From assembly GCF_030696805.1 (NCBI RefSeq), contig NZ_JAUYRO010000024.1, positions 1 to 34,235 of the forward strand: a stretch of DNA of 34,235 nucleotides. Direction: 5' to 3'. Position 1 is the stretch's first letter; every line of letters begins with the position of its first letter. The notes beneath the pieces are model-generated. The model ran no database searches. It was not told the origin of the DNA and saw only the letters and a list, made by a program, of their open reading frames with translations. A program made the translations under genes and the position numbers. Below are positions 27,677 to 34,009 of the stretch, piece after piece. The DNA is from Methyloversatilis sp. GTDB taxonomy: Bacteria; Pseudomonadota; Gammaproteobacteria; Burkholderiales; Rhodocyclaceae.

Positions 27677-27727
27677 GGCGAGCAACGCTCGCCGCCCGTG
27701 GAGCCGGTCGGCCATGCAGGGCCGACC
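27677..27727. repeat. Two hairpins downstream of polA
   Basis: GGCGAGC (27677-27683) and GCTCGCC (27687-27693) make a 7-bp stem with a 3-nt loop. GGTCGGCC (27706-27713) and GGCCGACC (27720-27727) make an 8-bp stem with a 6-nt loop. They may end the polA transcript or belong to the REP-like mosaic that follows. Neither is followed by a T run. Confidence 0.55.
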
Positions 27728-27774
27728 GTGGGACGGCTCCTACGAAAACTGCGAGGGTGTTGCCCTTTGTAGGA

Positions 27775-27917
27775 GCGGACCCTGTCCGCGATCCGCACGT
27801 GAATCGCGCGACAACGCATGATCGGAGATCGCGTCGCCTGCAGGGCAGGCTCCTACGAAGGGCAAACCGTCGCGGTATTGTCGCGTGATTCACGTGCGGA
27901 TCGCGGACAGGGCCCGC
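27775..27917. repeat. Large REP-type palindrome between polA and the hydrolase gene
   Basis: The arms 27775-27814 and 27878-27917 are 40 nt each and match at 38 positions as an inverted repeat. The 63-nt loop contains further copies of the GTAGGAGC / GCTCCTAC unit (27851 region), which also occurs at 27735 and 27770. The whole 315-bp gap between polA and the hydrolase gene is built from these pieces and I see no gene in it. The elements are of the kind that occur in many copies in some proteobacterial genomes; copy number is not known here. Confidence 0.75.
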
Positions 27918-27940
27918 GCCGACCAGAGGCTCACCGGGCG

Positions 27941-28831
27941 TCACGTACGCAAATGCTGCGCGAAGAAATCGAGCGTGCGCTGCCAGGCCAGTCGGGCGGC
28001 GCGCTCGTCATAGCGCGGTGTCGTATCGTTGTGAAAGCCATGCAGCGTGCCCGGATAGACGTAGCTCTGATACTTCTTGCCGGCATTGACCAGCGCCGCG
28101 TCATAGCGCGTGGCGCCAGCGTTCACCTTTTCATCCTGGTCGGCGTAGTGGATCAGCAGCGGCGCACGGATCGCCGGCACGTCTTCGAGCGGGGGCTGGG
28201 TGCCGTAGAACGGTACCGCCGCATTCAGGTCGGGCAGTTTTGTCGCGAGGAAATTGGCGATCGCGCCGCCGTAGCAGAAGCCGACCACACCCAGCTTGCC
28301 GTTGCCGAGATCGTGCGCACGGAAGGCGAGCGCCAGTGACACGAAGTCTTCGCGCGTCTTCCTCTGGTCGAGTTGCTGGAACAGTTCGCGCGCCATATCT
28401 TCATTGCCCGGATAACCACCGAGCGGGTACAGCGCGTCGGGCGCCAGCGCCAGATAGCCCTCAAGCGCGAGGCGGCGCGTGACATCTTCGATGTGCGGGT
28501 TCAGGCCCCGGTTTTCGTGCACCACAAGGACCGCCGGCAGCGGGCCGGTCGACTGCGCCGGTCTCGCGAGGTAACCCCGCACCTTCCCGTATCCGCCACG
28601 TGTGGCGTACTCGACGTAATCGGTCTTCAGCGCCGGATCGTCCGGCTTGACCTGCTGCGCCTGCGCGAAGTTCGGACTGAGCGCCTCCAGCAGCATTGAT
28701 GCGGTCACACCGCCGACCGCAAAACGTGCGGCGGCATCGAGAAAGCCGCGCCGGTCGATGGCGCCGTGCACATAGTGATCGAACAGCGCCATCACTTCGG
28801 GCGCGAAATCCTTCGCTGTCTTGCGTTCCAA
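27941..28831 (-). CDS. Dienelactone hydrolase family protein with Tat-type signal
   Basis: The protein is 296 residues. A twin-arginine-like segment (DRRGFLDAAARFAVGGVTASML, about residues 27-48) leads to a likely cleavage after FAQAQ. The alpha/beta hydrolase part has the cysteine nucleophile C186 in GFCYGG, Asp in YADQDEKV and His in LHGFHND, the Cys-Asp-His triad of dienelactone hydrolases. The substrate is unknown. The start is TTG at 28831 with a strong AGGAGA 7 bases upstream; the frame is open to 28921. It is convergent with polA across the repeat region. Confidence 0.88.
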   Translation of the reverse strand: MERKTAKDFAPEVMALFDHYVHGAIDRRGFLDAAARFAVGGVTASMLLEALSPNFAQAQQVKPDDPALKTDYVEYATRGGYGKVRGYLARPAQSTGPLPAVLVVHENRGLNPHIEDVTRRLALEGYLALAPDALYPLGGYPGNEDMARELFQQLDQRKTREDFVSLALAFRAHDLGNGKLGVVGFCYGGAIANFLATKLPDLNAAVPFYGTQPPLEDVPAIRAPLLIHYADQDEKVNAGATRYDAALVNAGKKYQSYVYPGTLHGFHNDTTPRYDERAARLAWQRTLDFFAQHLRT

Positions 28832-29002
28832 TCCGAATCTCCTGCGTAGCCGTGTCGTGTGGCCGGCGCACGATGCACCGGGCCGCCTGCGGGTGCAAGC
28901 AGGTGTCGCGCGGATCGACATCGATGCGCCGCCGGAATTCCCGGGTGTTGCAGCAGTGACACATCTCCCAACCCTATAGGCATTTTCTTTTCGTCATATC
29001 TA

Positions 29003-29008
29003 TATACT
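29003..29008 (+). promoter_or_regulatory. Probable -10 box of the outer membrane protein gene
   Basis: TATACT in an AT-rich patch (28980-29010), about 30 bp before the ATG at 29040. The -35 is not clear. Confidence 0.4.
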
Positions 29009-29039
29009 CCGCCGCTCCATTCCAAAGGAGTATTTGAAG

Positions 29040-29663
29040 ATGACCAAACCTTCGCTGCTGTGCTTTGCCGTGCTTTCGCTCGGCGCGTCATCCGCGCTGG
29101 CGGGCGACTTCTATGTCGGTGCTTCGCTCGGCCGCTCTAGCGTCGACATGGATCGCAGCGAGACCGACGCAGTTCTGGTGTCGGCCGGTGCCACCGGCCT
29201 GCGTTCCAGCGTGGACGAGCATGACACGCACTACGGCCTGTCGCTCGGCTATCAGCTCAACCCCTACCTGGCGTTCGAACTGGGCTATGCCGACTTCGGC
29301 AGCGCGCGCTACCGTGCCAGCTTCACCGGTGGCGGTGCGCGTGCGCAGCTTGATGCCCATGGCTGGACCGCATCGGTACTGGGCATCCTGCCGGTGGGCG
29401 AGAAGTTCTCGATATTCGGGCGGCTCGGCGGCATCCACGCCAAGGTCGAAGCCGATGTTGATGTGACCGGCCCCGGCGGTGCGGCGGCCGGCACGGCGCA
29501 GGACCGCGACTGGAGCGGCCTGTATGGCGCTGGCGTAGGCTACGCACTGACGCCGTCGATCGGGCTTCGTGGCGAATACACCCGCTACGAAAGCCTCGGC
29601 GGCAGCAACACCGGCAGCGGCGACATCGACACCTGGTCGCTCGGCGCGATCTTCCGCTTCTGA
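29040..29663 (+). CDS. Outer membrane beta-barrel protein (OmpA/opacity-type 8-strand barrel)
   Basis: The protein is 207 residues. The signal peptide spans residues 1-21 (ASSALAGDF). The mature part shows alternating amphipathic strands starting FYVGASLGRSSVDMD, with GLSLGYQLNPYLAFELGYADFG in the middle, and it ends WSLGAIFRF with the C-terminal Phe needed for outer membrane assembly. This is the OmpA-like transmembrane domain alone, without a peptidoglycan-binding part. The ATG at 29040 has AAAGGAG 9 bases upstream, which beats the in-frame TTG at 29034. Its function is likely structural or adhesive; this is not readable from the sequence. Confidence 0.88.
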   Translation: MTKPSLLCFAVLSLGASSALAGDFYVGASLGRSSVDMDRSETDAVLVSAGATGLRSSVDEHDTHYGLSLGYQLNPYLAFELGYADFGSARYRASFTGGGARAQLDAHGWTASVLGILPVGEKFSIFGRLGGIHAKVEADVDVTGPGGAAAGTAQDRDWSGLYGAGVGYALTPSIGLRGEYTRYESLGGSNTGSGDIDTWSLGAIFRF

Positions 29664-29697
29664 TCCACCCTCCTTCTGCTCTCCGTTTGTTCTCCAG

Positions 29698-29718
29698 ACC
29701 CGGCCCGCGCGGCCGGGT
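29698..29718 (+). terminator. Hairpin after the outer membrane protein gene
   Basis: ACCCGGCC (29698-29705) and GGCCGGGT (29711-29718) form an 8-bp GC-rich stem with a 5-nt loop, 35 bp after the stop at 29663. The downstream T tract is short (GTTCC), so it is a modest terminator. Confidence 0.5.
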
Positions 29719-29810
29719 GTTCCGCTGCGGTATCCTGCTCCGGCGCCCGGGTCCCGGATGCGCGCGACGGCTCACGCCGTACGCCGGAACACAGACCGAC
29801 AGGAGGAGAC

Positions 29811-30464
29811 ATGGCTTCAATTTACGCCGACGAACACCGCGCGCTGCAGCAGGAATTCGGCACCACGAAACTGGCCGACATGCTGGACCAGAATTGGGTC
29901 CACGAAACGATCACGGACGAGGAGAAGGCCTTCATCGAGGGTCGCGACATGTTCTTCCTGTCGACCGTCGACCCCGAAGGCAACCCGACCGTGTCGTACA
30001 AGGGCGGACCGACCGGCGTCGTGAAGGTGATCGACGCGCAGACGCTGGTGTTCCCGGGCTACGACGGCAACGGCATGTTCTACTCGATGGGCAATATAGT
30101 CGGCCAGGCGCGCGTCGGCCTGCTGTTCATCGACTTCGAAACGCCTCACCGCGTACGCGTGCAGGGCACGGCCGAGTTCCTGCGCGACCATCCGCTGATG
30201 GCCGGATACACCGAAGCGAAGTATCTGGTGCGGGTGACCGTCACGAAGGTGTGGGTGAATTGCCCGCGCTACATCCACCGCTACAAGAAGCTGGATCAGT
30301 CGAGGTACGTGCCGCAGGCCGCCTGCGAAACGCCCCTCGCGCTGTGGAAGCGGCTCGACATGGTGCAGGACGTGCTGCCCGGGCACGAGGTCGCGCGTGC
30401 CGAAAAGGAAGGCGTGATCACGCTCGAGGACTACGAAGCGAAGGTGGCACGGGGCGAGGGCTGA
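29811..30464 (+). CDS. Pyridoxamine 5'-phosphate oxidase-related FMN-binding protein
   Basis: The protein is 217 residues. The split-barrel flavin fold is indicated by RDMFFLSTVDPEGNPTVSYKGG, then GYDGNGMFYSMGNIVGQARVGLLFIDF, the usual PPOX pattern. A C-terminal extension (HRYKKLDQSRYVPQ) contains helices. Substrate and cofactor use (FMN, F420 or heme) cannot be read. A strong AGGAGGAG precedes the ATG at 29811. It is monocistronic as far as visible. Confidence 0.88.
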   Translation: MASIYADEHRALQQEFGTTKLADMLDQNWVHETITDEEKAFIEGRDMFFLSTVDPEGNPTVSYKGGPTGVVKVIDAQTLVFPGYDGNGMFYSMGNIVGQARVGLLFIDFETPHRVRVQGTAEFLRDHPLMAGYTEAKYLVRVTVTKVWVNCPRYIHRYKKLDQSRYVPQAACETPLALWKRLDMVQDVLPGHEVARAEKEGVITLEDYEAKVARGEG

Positions 30465-30692
30465 AAGGCCACCCGGGGCGCCCGAGGGCGCGGCACGCGG
30501 CCGCCGCATTCATCTGCCCGCAGCACCTTCTGCGCGCCCCCGCTCGGGCAACGCCACGAGCCCCTCCAGCTTGGCGCATCCCTGTGTATTCGGCTCGTCA
30601 ACGCGCTGGCGCTCGCCTCGCGGTGCGTAGTGCCACGCCCGCTGGTCGCGGCGCGAACGACCCGGCCGCGCGGCGGCGTCGCCGTGCGGGCG

Positions 30693-31334
30693 TCACCGTG
30701 CGGGCGTGACCGGGGGCGTCGCACGCGGCGCGACCGTGACCCCACCCCCGGCTTCGGGCCTCAGCCACGCCGGCAGTTGACCGTAACGCCGAATGAAAGC
30801 GTCGCGCTGCTCGTCTTCGGAAAACACGAAGTCCATCATCAACACCGACTGCTCGTCTTCCGACAGCAGCGCCGTGATGCCCCGCGCGTCCCAGCTCCGG
30901 TAGAGTCTGAAGCCGTCGTCCGACAACCCGCCCGCGTCCCACCGGCCGTACTTCGCGACCACGTCCTGCACCCGGAGCGGCGTGGTCGGCACCCATCTCA
31001 CCCATTTCACGCGCAGCGCCTGGTCGTCGCTCTCGGCCGCGAGCAACTTCAGCGCATCGAGATCGTCAGCGAAGCCATCCGCGATCTCACGCCGGTAGTC
31101 CGGGCGTCCGTCGACGAACAGCACAAGGAGCTGGCCCTGAAGCACGCCGCCGGTGAACGAAAACAGCACCTGCGACTCGTCGGCCCAGTCTGGCGCCATG
31201 CGCACGAACTGCGCATCCGGGAAGCGCGCCCGTACCTCGCCCAGCGAATCGAGCGGCCGGATGCCCAGATAGGTTTCGGCCAGCGCGCAGGTGCAGATGA
31301 AAGAGGCCAGAGCAAAAAAGAGAAGTGACTTCAC
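30693..31334 (-). CDS. Exported protein of unknown function
   Basis: The protein is 213 residues from a GTG at 31334. A clear signal peptide (VKSLLFFALASFICTCALAE) supports this start; the frame is open to 31490 but the extra residues hide the signal. The mature part begins ETYLGIRPLDSLGEVRARFPDA, a pattern seen in small periplasmic proteins of unknown role. The end is rich in Pro, Ala and Arg. No family is recognised. It is the last ordinary chromosomal gene before the tRNA fragment. Confidence 0.75.
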   Translation of the reverse strand: MKSLLFFALASFICTCALAETYLGIRPLDSLGEVRARFPDAQFVRMAPDWADESQVLFSFTGGVLQGQLLVLFVDGRPDYRREIADGFADDLDALKLLAAESDDQALRVKWVRWVPTTPLRVQDVVAKYGRWDAGGLSDDGFRLYRSWDARGITALLSEDEQSVLMMDFVFSEDEQRDAFIRRYGQLPAWLRPEAGGGVTVAPRATPPVTPAR

Positions 31335-31494
31335 GGACTTGAGCGATGAACCGGCAGACTGCGGATTATCGATCGCCGGGTGGCGATACCGGAAGCCCAC
31401 CCTCGAGCAGGCGCGCAGTGGGACGGGCGAAGACGCCAGCCGTTCGGGAAGAGTGGGAATCGCTCGCCTTGGAACTGGAGAAACAGACAATGAA

Positions 31495-31524
31495 AACGGG
31501 CCGGACTATGAAGACCGACCCGTT
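31495..31524 (-). terminator. Intrinsic terminator of the interrupted tRNA-Arg gene
   Basis: On the minus strand a 10-bp stem (AACGGGTCGG with CCGGCCCGTT, one U-G pair) and a 10-nt loop are followed by TTTTC. It lies 7 bp after the CCA end of the tRNA fragment. Its presence shows that the sequence to the left is the native downstream flank of the tRNA gene. Confidence 0.75.
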
Positions 31525-31531
31525 CTGTGTC

Positions 31532-31581
31532 TGGCGCGCCCGGCGCGATTCGAACGCACGACCCCTGCCTTCGGAGGGCGG
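31532..31581 (-). tRNA. 3' fragment of a tRNA-Arg(CCG) gene, likely attachment site
   Basis: Read on the minus strand, the anticodon loop is CTCCGAA (anticodon CCG, Arg). Then follow the 3' anticodon strand GGCAG, a 5-nt variable loop GGGTC, a perfect T arm (GTGCG, TTCGAAT, CGCGC), the 3' acceptor strand CGGGCGC, discriminator G, and encoded CCA. Upstream there is no D arm (no TAGCTCAG-like sequence) and no 5' acceptor strand GCGCCCG. The 5' anticodon strand CCGCC already mismatches at one position. So only about 50 nt of the gene is present. This is what remains at the distal end when an element integrates into a tRNA 3' part; the complete gene would be at the other end of the element, beyond the window. 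Confidence 0.85.
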
Positions 31582-31633
31582 TGGCCTAATGGTGCGGGGC
31601 CCCAAATTATTCAAGTAAATCAAAGGTCGCTCA

Positions 31634-31668
31634 TACCCTGAGTTACCGCATCCTACCCTCAATTACCG
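31634..31668 (+). repeat. Two 15-bp direct repeats next to the attachment site
   Basis: TACCCTGAGTTACCG (31634-31648) and TACCCTCAATTACCG (31654-31668) match at 13 of 15 bases and are spaced exactly 20 bp, about two helical turns. They lie about 50 bp inside the island from the tRNA fragment. Position and spacing suit arm-type sites for an integrase or binding sites for an excisionase; this is inferred. Confidence 0.6.
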
Positions 31669-31779
31669 ATTTGATTGCAGCATTTTTGCAGCAGCTTTTC
31701 GTGTCGTCCAAAAACGGCAAAGGCTAAAACCGCTCCCTAGACCTTTAGCAGTTATCTGACTGCTCAACCGGTTAGGCAC

Positions 31780-32046
31780 GTGGAACAGCTCTTCTCACCT
31801 AAACAACTAGCCGCCCTGCTGGGCATCGCAGAGCAAACGATCTACAACCGCCGGGCAATGGGCGGGGATCTTCCGCAGTGCGTCAAACTTGGGCGGTTAC
31901 TCCGCTTCAAACAGTCTGACATCGAAGCTTGGCTTAACAAGCAGCAGATTCCTCCAAGGCCGCCGACCGCCGTTTTGCTAAGCCCGAAGCGCCCAGTAGG
32001 GAGGCCGTCAAAGGCTGCGCAAATCGCTCTACGCAATTCCCGCTGA
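31780..32046 (+). CDS. AlpA/excisionase-family helix-turn-helix protein
   Basis: The protein is 88 residues. The winged-helix signature is clear: FSPKQLAALLGIAEQTIYNRRA, then LPQCVKLGRLLRFKQSDIEAWL. Such proteins control integrase expression or direct excision of islands and prophages. The tail contains VGRPSKAAQ, an AT-hook-like GRP. The start is GTG at 31780 without a clear Shine-Dalgarno. It lies 200 bp inside the island from the tRNA fragment. Confidence 0.85.
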   Translation: MEQLFSPKQLAALLGIAEQTIYNRRAMGGDLPQCVKLGRLLRFKQSDIEAWLNKQQIPPRPPTAVLLSPKRPVGRPSKAAQIALRNSR

Positions 32047-32207
32047 GCGGTAAATGAGTTTGGGCGCGATCGCGCCCGTTATCGAAGCGCGCGCGCGGGA
32101 AGCTTCCCGGCTGGCAGGTTCGAGACATACCGGTCGCGCTGCTTCAGATGGCCGTGGGCTAACCCCTGTGATCGCCAAGCGGTCACAGGCGTATCCACCG
32201 AGTAGAT

Positions 32208-32462
32208 TCAAGAGTCGCTGCCTAGCCAAAACAGCCGCTTCACGTTGTCGTTTTGCGCATCGATGTCGACTGACACTTCAAACAGACCTTTCGCAACTCC
32301 CAGTCGCGGCCCCGCGTGCAGTGCAGCGACGGGTACGAGTCGGGCCACCGGACGACCGTCACGCACGATAACGATTTCACGCTCTTCGCGGAGTTCGATC
32401 GCCGTTATAAGTTGAGATAATGTGACCCTTGCCTGTCGCAAACTAACTGAGTGCATGCGCAT
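32208..32462 (-). CDS. Phd/YefM-family antitoxin, no partner toxin visible
   Basis: The protein is 84 residues. It begins with VSLRQARVTLSQLITAIELREEREIVIVRDGRPVARLVP, the DNA-binding and dimerisation fold of Phd/YefM. It ends GVAKGLFEVSVDIDAQNDNVKRLF, the toxin-binding tail of antitoxins that pair with PIN-domain toxins. The toxin gene would normally follow or overlap on the left, but 32050-32207 has no PIN-type frame. So it is an orphan, or the toxin has been lost. Confidence 0.82.
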   Translation of the reverse strand: MRMHSVSLRQARVTLSQLITAIELREEREIVIVRDGRPVARLVPVAALHAGPRLGVAKGLFEVSVDIDAQNDNVKRLFWLGSDS

Positions 32463-32787
32463 GTCCTCTATGGCCGACTTCCTACGATAGCCCAGTCATC
32501 AATGGCTGTCGAATTACAACCCGACCAGGGTCACGCTACTGAAAAAAGGGACGCAATTCGACTCGTGCTCGGTAAAGCGGTTGTCCAGAATGCAGCCGCT
32601 CAAGGATTTTCCAGCCCATGCTTCCAGATCCGGTGGGCGGCGGACAGGACGGCGAGGTCACCTACATCTAGGCGAGATCGCAGGTATCGTCGGACGCCAT
32701 AAATTTTTGCCAGTAACAGGCTTCACAGCTCGTCACGTATCGTGCTTCGTCATAACGAGCTGACGAGCACTCTCGAAAGGTCTTTTG
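32463..32787. other. Gap without a recognised gene
   Basis: Both strands have open stretches here (plus 32490-32763, 90 codons with no start near its front; minus frames interrupted by stops), but none resembles a known family. An inverted repeat, GCTCGTCA (32728-32735) with TGACGAGC (32761-32768), lies 20-60 bp after the PEP-CTERM stop and may be its terminator. Upstream signals for the antitoxin gene must also lie here. Confidence 0.5.
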
Positions 32788-33423
32788 TTAATGGTCCGAC
32801 ATGCGTGCTTCATTAAACGCAAGAGGGAATGTTTTAAGTCGTACTAAAACTAACGCGATCATTCCCAAAAAAATCAGCATGGCACTGCCCGGCTCGGGCA
32901 GCGGTATGTCACTCACTGAAACATTGGAAGTCAAAAACAGCGAAGAGCGCGCGGAATTTCCATCCGTTAGGTAAAGAGTTCCCTCTCGATATGCTCCGAG
33001 CTCAGTTAGAGTAGAAAGATCGACTTCAGTGATTTTACTGAATGAAAGACGCATATCGAATTCCGTTGGCGGGGACCCATTCGGGAAGGTAGGGATTGCA
33101 AGCATCGAGCCAAAATACCGCAATTCACCGGATCCATCGTCTGACTTGGAGATTTGTAACTGTGAGGCGCCAGGATCGGCAAACAAGGAAAACTGTGTCT
33201 TGAACTTTCCAAGCTCTGTAAAGTAAAACGTCAACTCCTTTACCGGATAAAGACCGACTTGAGGACGTGGATCTTTGTCAGTCGCGTCGGAAGCAATTGC
33301 AACGATTGTAAAATTCGATGAAGTAGCGGGTGTCTCCCAAATTCCATTTACCGTAAGTGTAATCGGAGCCGCAAATGTCGCTAGTGAGAACGCTGCCAGA
33401 AGCGCGCCTAAAATTCTTTTCAT
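32788..33423 (-). CDS. PEP-CTERM sorting domain protein, exosortase substrate
   Basis: The protein is 211 residues. The signal peptide spans residues 1-18 (MKRILGALLAAFSLATFA). The body is beta-rich and low in charge, without a known domain. The PEP-CTERM signal is at 176-197: PEPGS, a hydrophobic stretch (AMLIFLGMIALVLV) and the basic RLK. Such proteins are cut and sorted by an exosortase, usually in exopolysaccharide-producing Gram-negative bacteria. Fourteen residues follow the basic cluster, more than usual. Codon use is rich in A/T-ending codons, unlike the chromosomal genes, so it looks acquired. The ATG at 33423 has no strong ribosome binding site. Confidence 0.85.
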   Translation of the reverse strand: MKRILGALLAAFSLATFAAPITLTVNGIWETPATSSNFTIVAIASDATDKDPRPQVGLYPVKELTFYFTELGKFKTQFSLFADPGASQLQISKSDDGSGELRYFGSMLAIPTFPNGSPPTEFDMRLSFSKITEVDLSTLTELGAYREGTLYLTDGNSARSSLFLTSNVSVSDIPLPEPGSAMLIFLGMIALVLVRLKTFPLAFNEARMSDH

Positions 33424-33587
33424 ATCAATTAAATAGTTGTTGTTTCAGAGGGTCGAGGTTACCCGATGAATATTTCAGTTAATCGCGAGGGTCTGATTTG
33501 CTGCTTGCCGGCCTTTCACGTAACCAAAAAGCGAGAGGCTCAGCTGAGGTTATGCCGGTTGATTCTTATCATCACATAAGGTGGTCT

Positions 33588-33608
33588 CTTCGTGCGTTAA
33601 GCACGAAG
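33588..33608. other. Perfect short hairpin upstream of the PEP-CTERM gene
   Basis: CTTCGTGC (33588-33595) and GCACGAAG (33601-33608) form a perfect 8-bp stem with loop GTTAA. It stands between two minus-strand frames: just after the end of the decayed frame at 33649 and 165 bp before the PEP-CTERM start. It could terminate the former. Confidence 0.4.
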
Positions 33609-33648
33609 CGGTTAGCCGGTGAACGGGGCACGATAGCTATGTGGGTCT

Positions 33649-33915
33649 CTAAAAACTCGCGACGGTTGCCTCTTCGATTATCGAGTAAAAATTATGAACG
33701 CTGCCGTAGCGATTTAAAGCGCCGAAAGCACGATCCATCAGGTGAACAAGCTTTCCTTGATAGTTTGCAGGTAGCTTAACGTAGTCTTCTACCCAGTTTC
33801 CTTTAACTTCAAATCATTTCACGAATTCAGATCTCGACTGCGGCGATGACTCGGTGCAAGAACTAGTTGAAGTTGCGACATGCAACCTCAAAATTCTGGT
33901 GAATCGAATTTCTAG
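33649..33915 (-). pseudogene. Decayed minus-strand reading frame interrupted by one stop
   Basis: A 54-codon frame (33652-33813) reads like a real protein end: GNWVEDYVKLPANYQGKLVH, then LMDRAFGALNRYGSVHNFYS and EEATVASF. It has no start near its front. In the same frame, directly upstream of a single TGA at 33814-33816, another 33 codons are open up to 33915 (LEIRFTRILRLHV...). I do not recognise a family. The two segments together look like the C-terminal part of a gene broken by a stop. The 93-codon frame on the plus strand over part of this region is likely its shadow. Confidence 0.35.
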
Positions 33916-34009
33916 TTATTGGAACCTATGATTTACTGCGACCGGCTTTATATTTCCTTCTCGGTAAAAGAAGTAACTAGTATGTTACGGTCCAGATAGG
34001 GAGTTGACT
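33916..34009. other. AT-rich stretch without a gene
   Basis: I see no reading frame or RNA gene here. The sequence is AT-rich and ends where GC-richer sequence of the presumed insertion element begins, near 34010. Confidence 0.4.

Noticed and set aside
31532-31620. A complete tRNA-Arg gene
   Set aside because: No D arm and no 5' acceptor strand can be found; only the 3' part pairs properly.
32050-32207. A PIN-domain toxin gene following the antitoxin
   Set aside because: No frame with the acidic PIN residues; the open frames here are short and without motif.
32711-32790. Integron attC-like site after the PEP-CTERM gene
   Set aside because: There is an inverted repeat, but the GTTRRRY and RYYYAAC core sites are not found at the required places.
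33498-33779. 93-codon plus-strand frame
   Set aside because: No family resemblance or ribosome binding site; partly opposite a more protein-like minus-strand frame.
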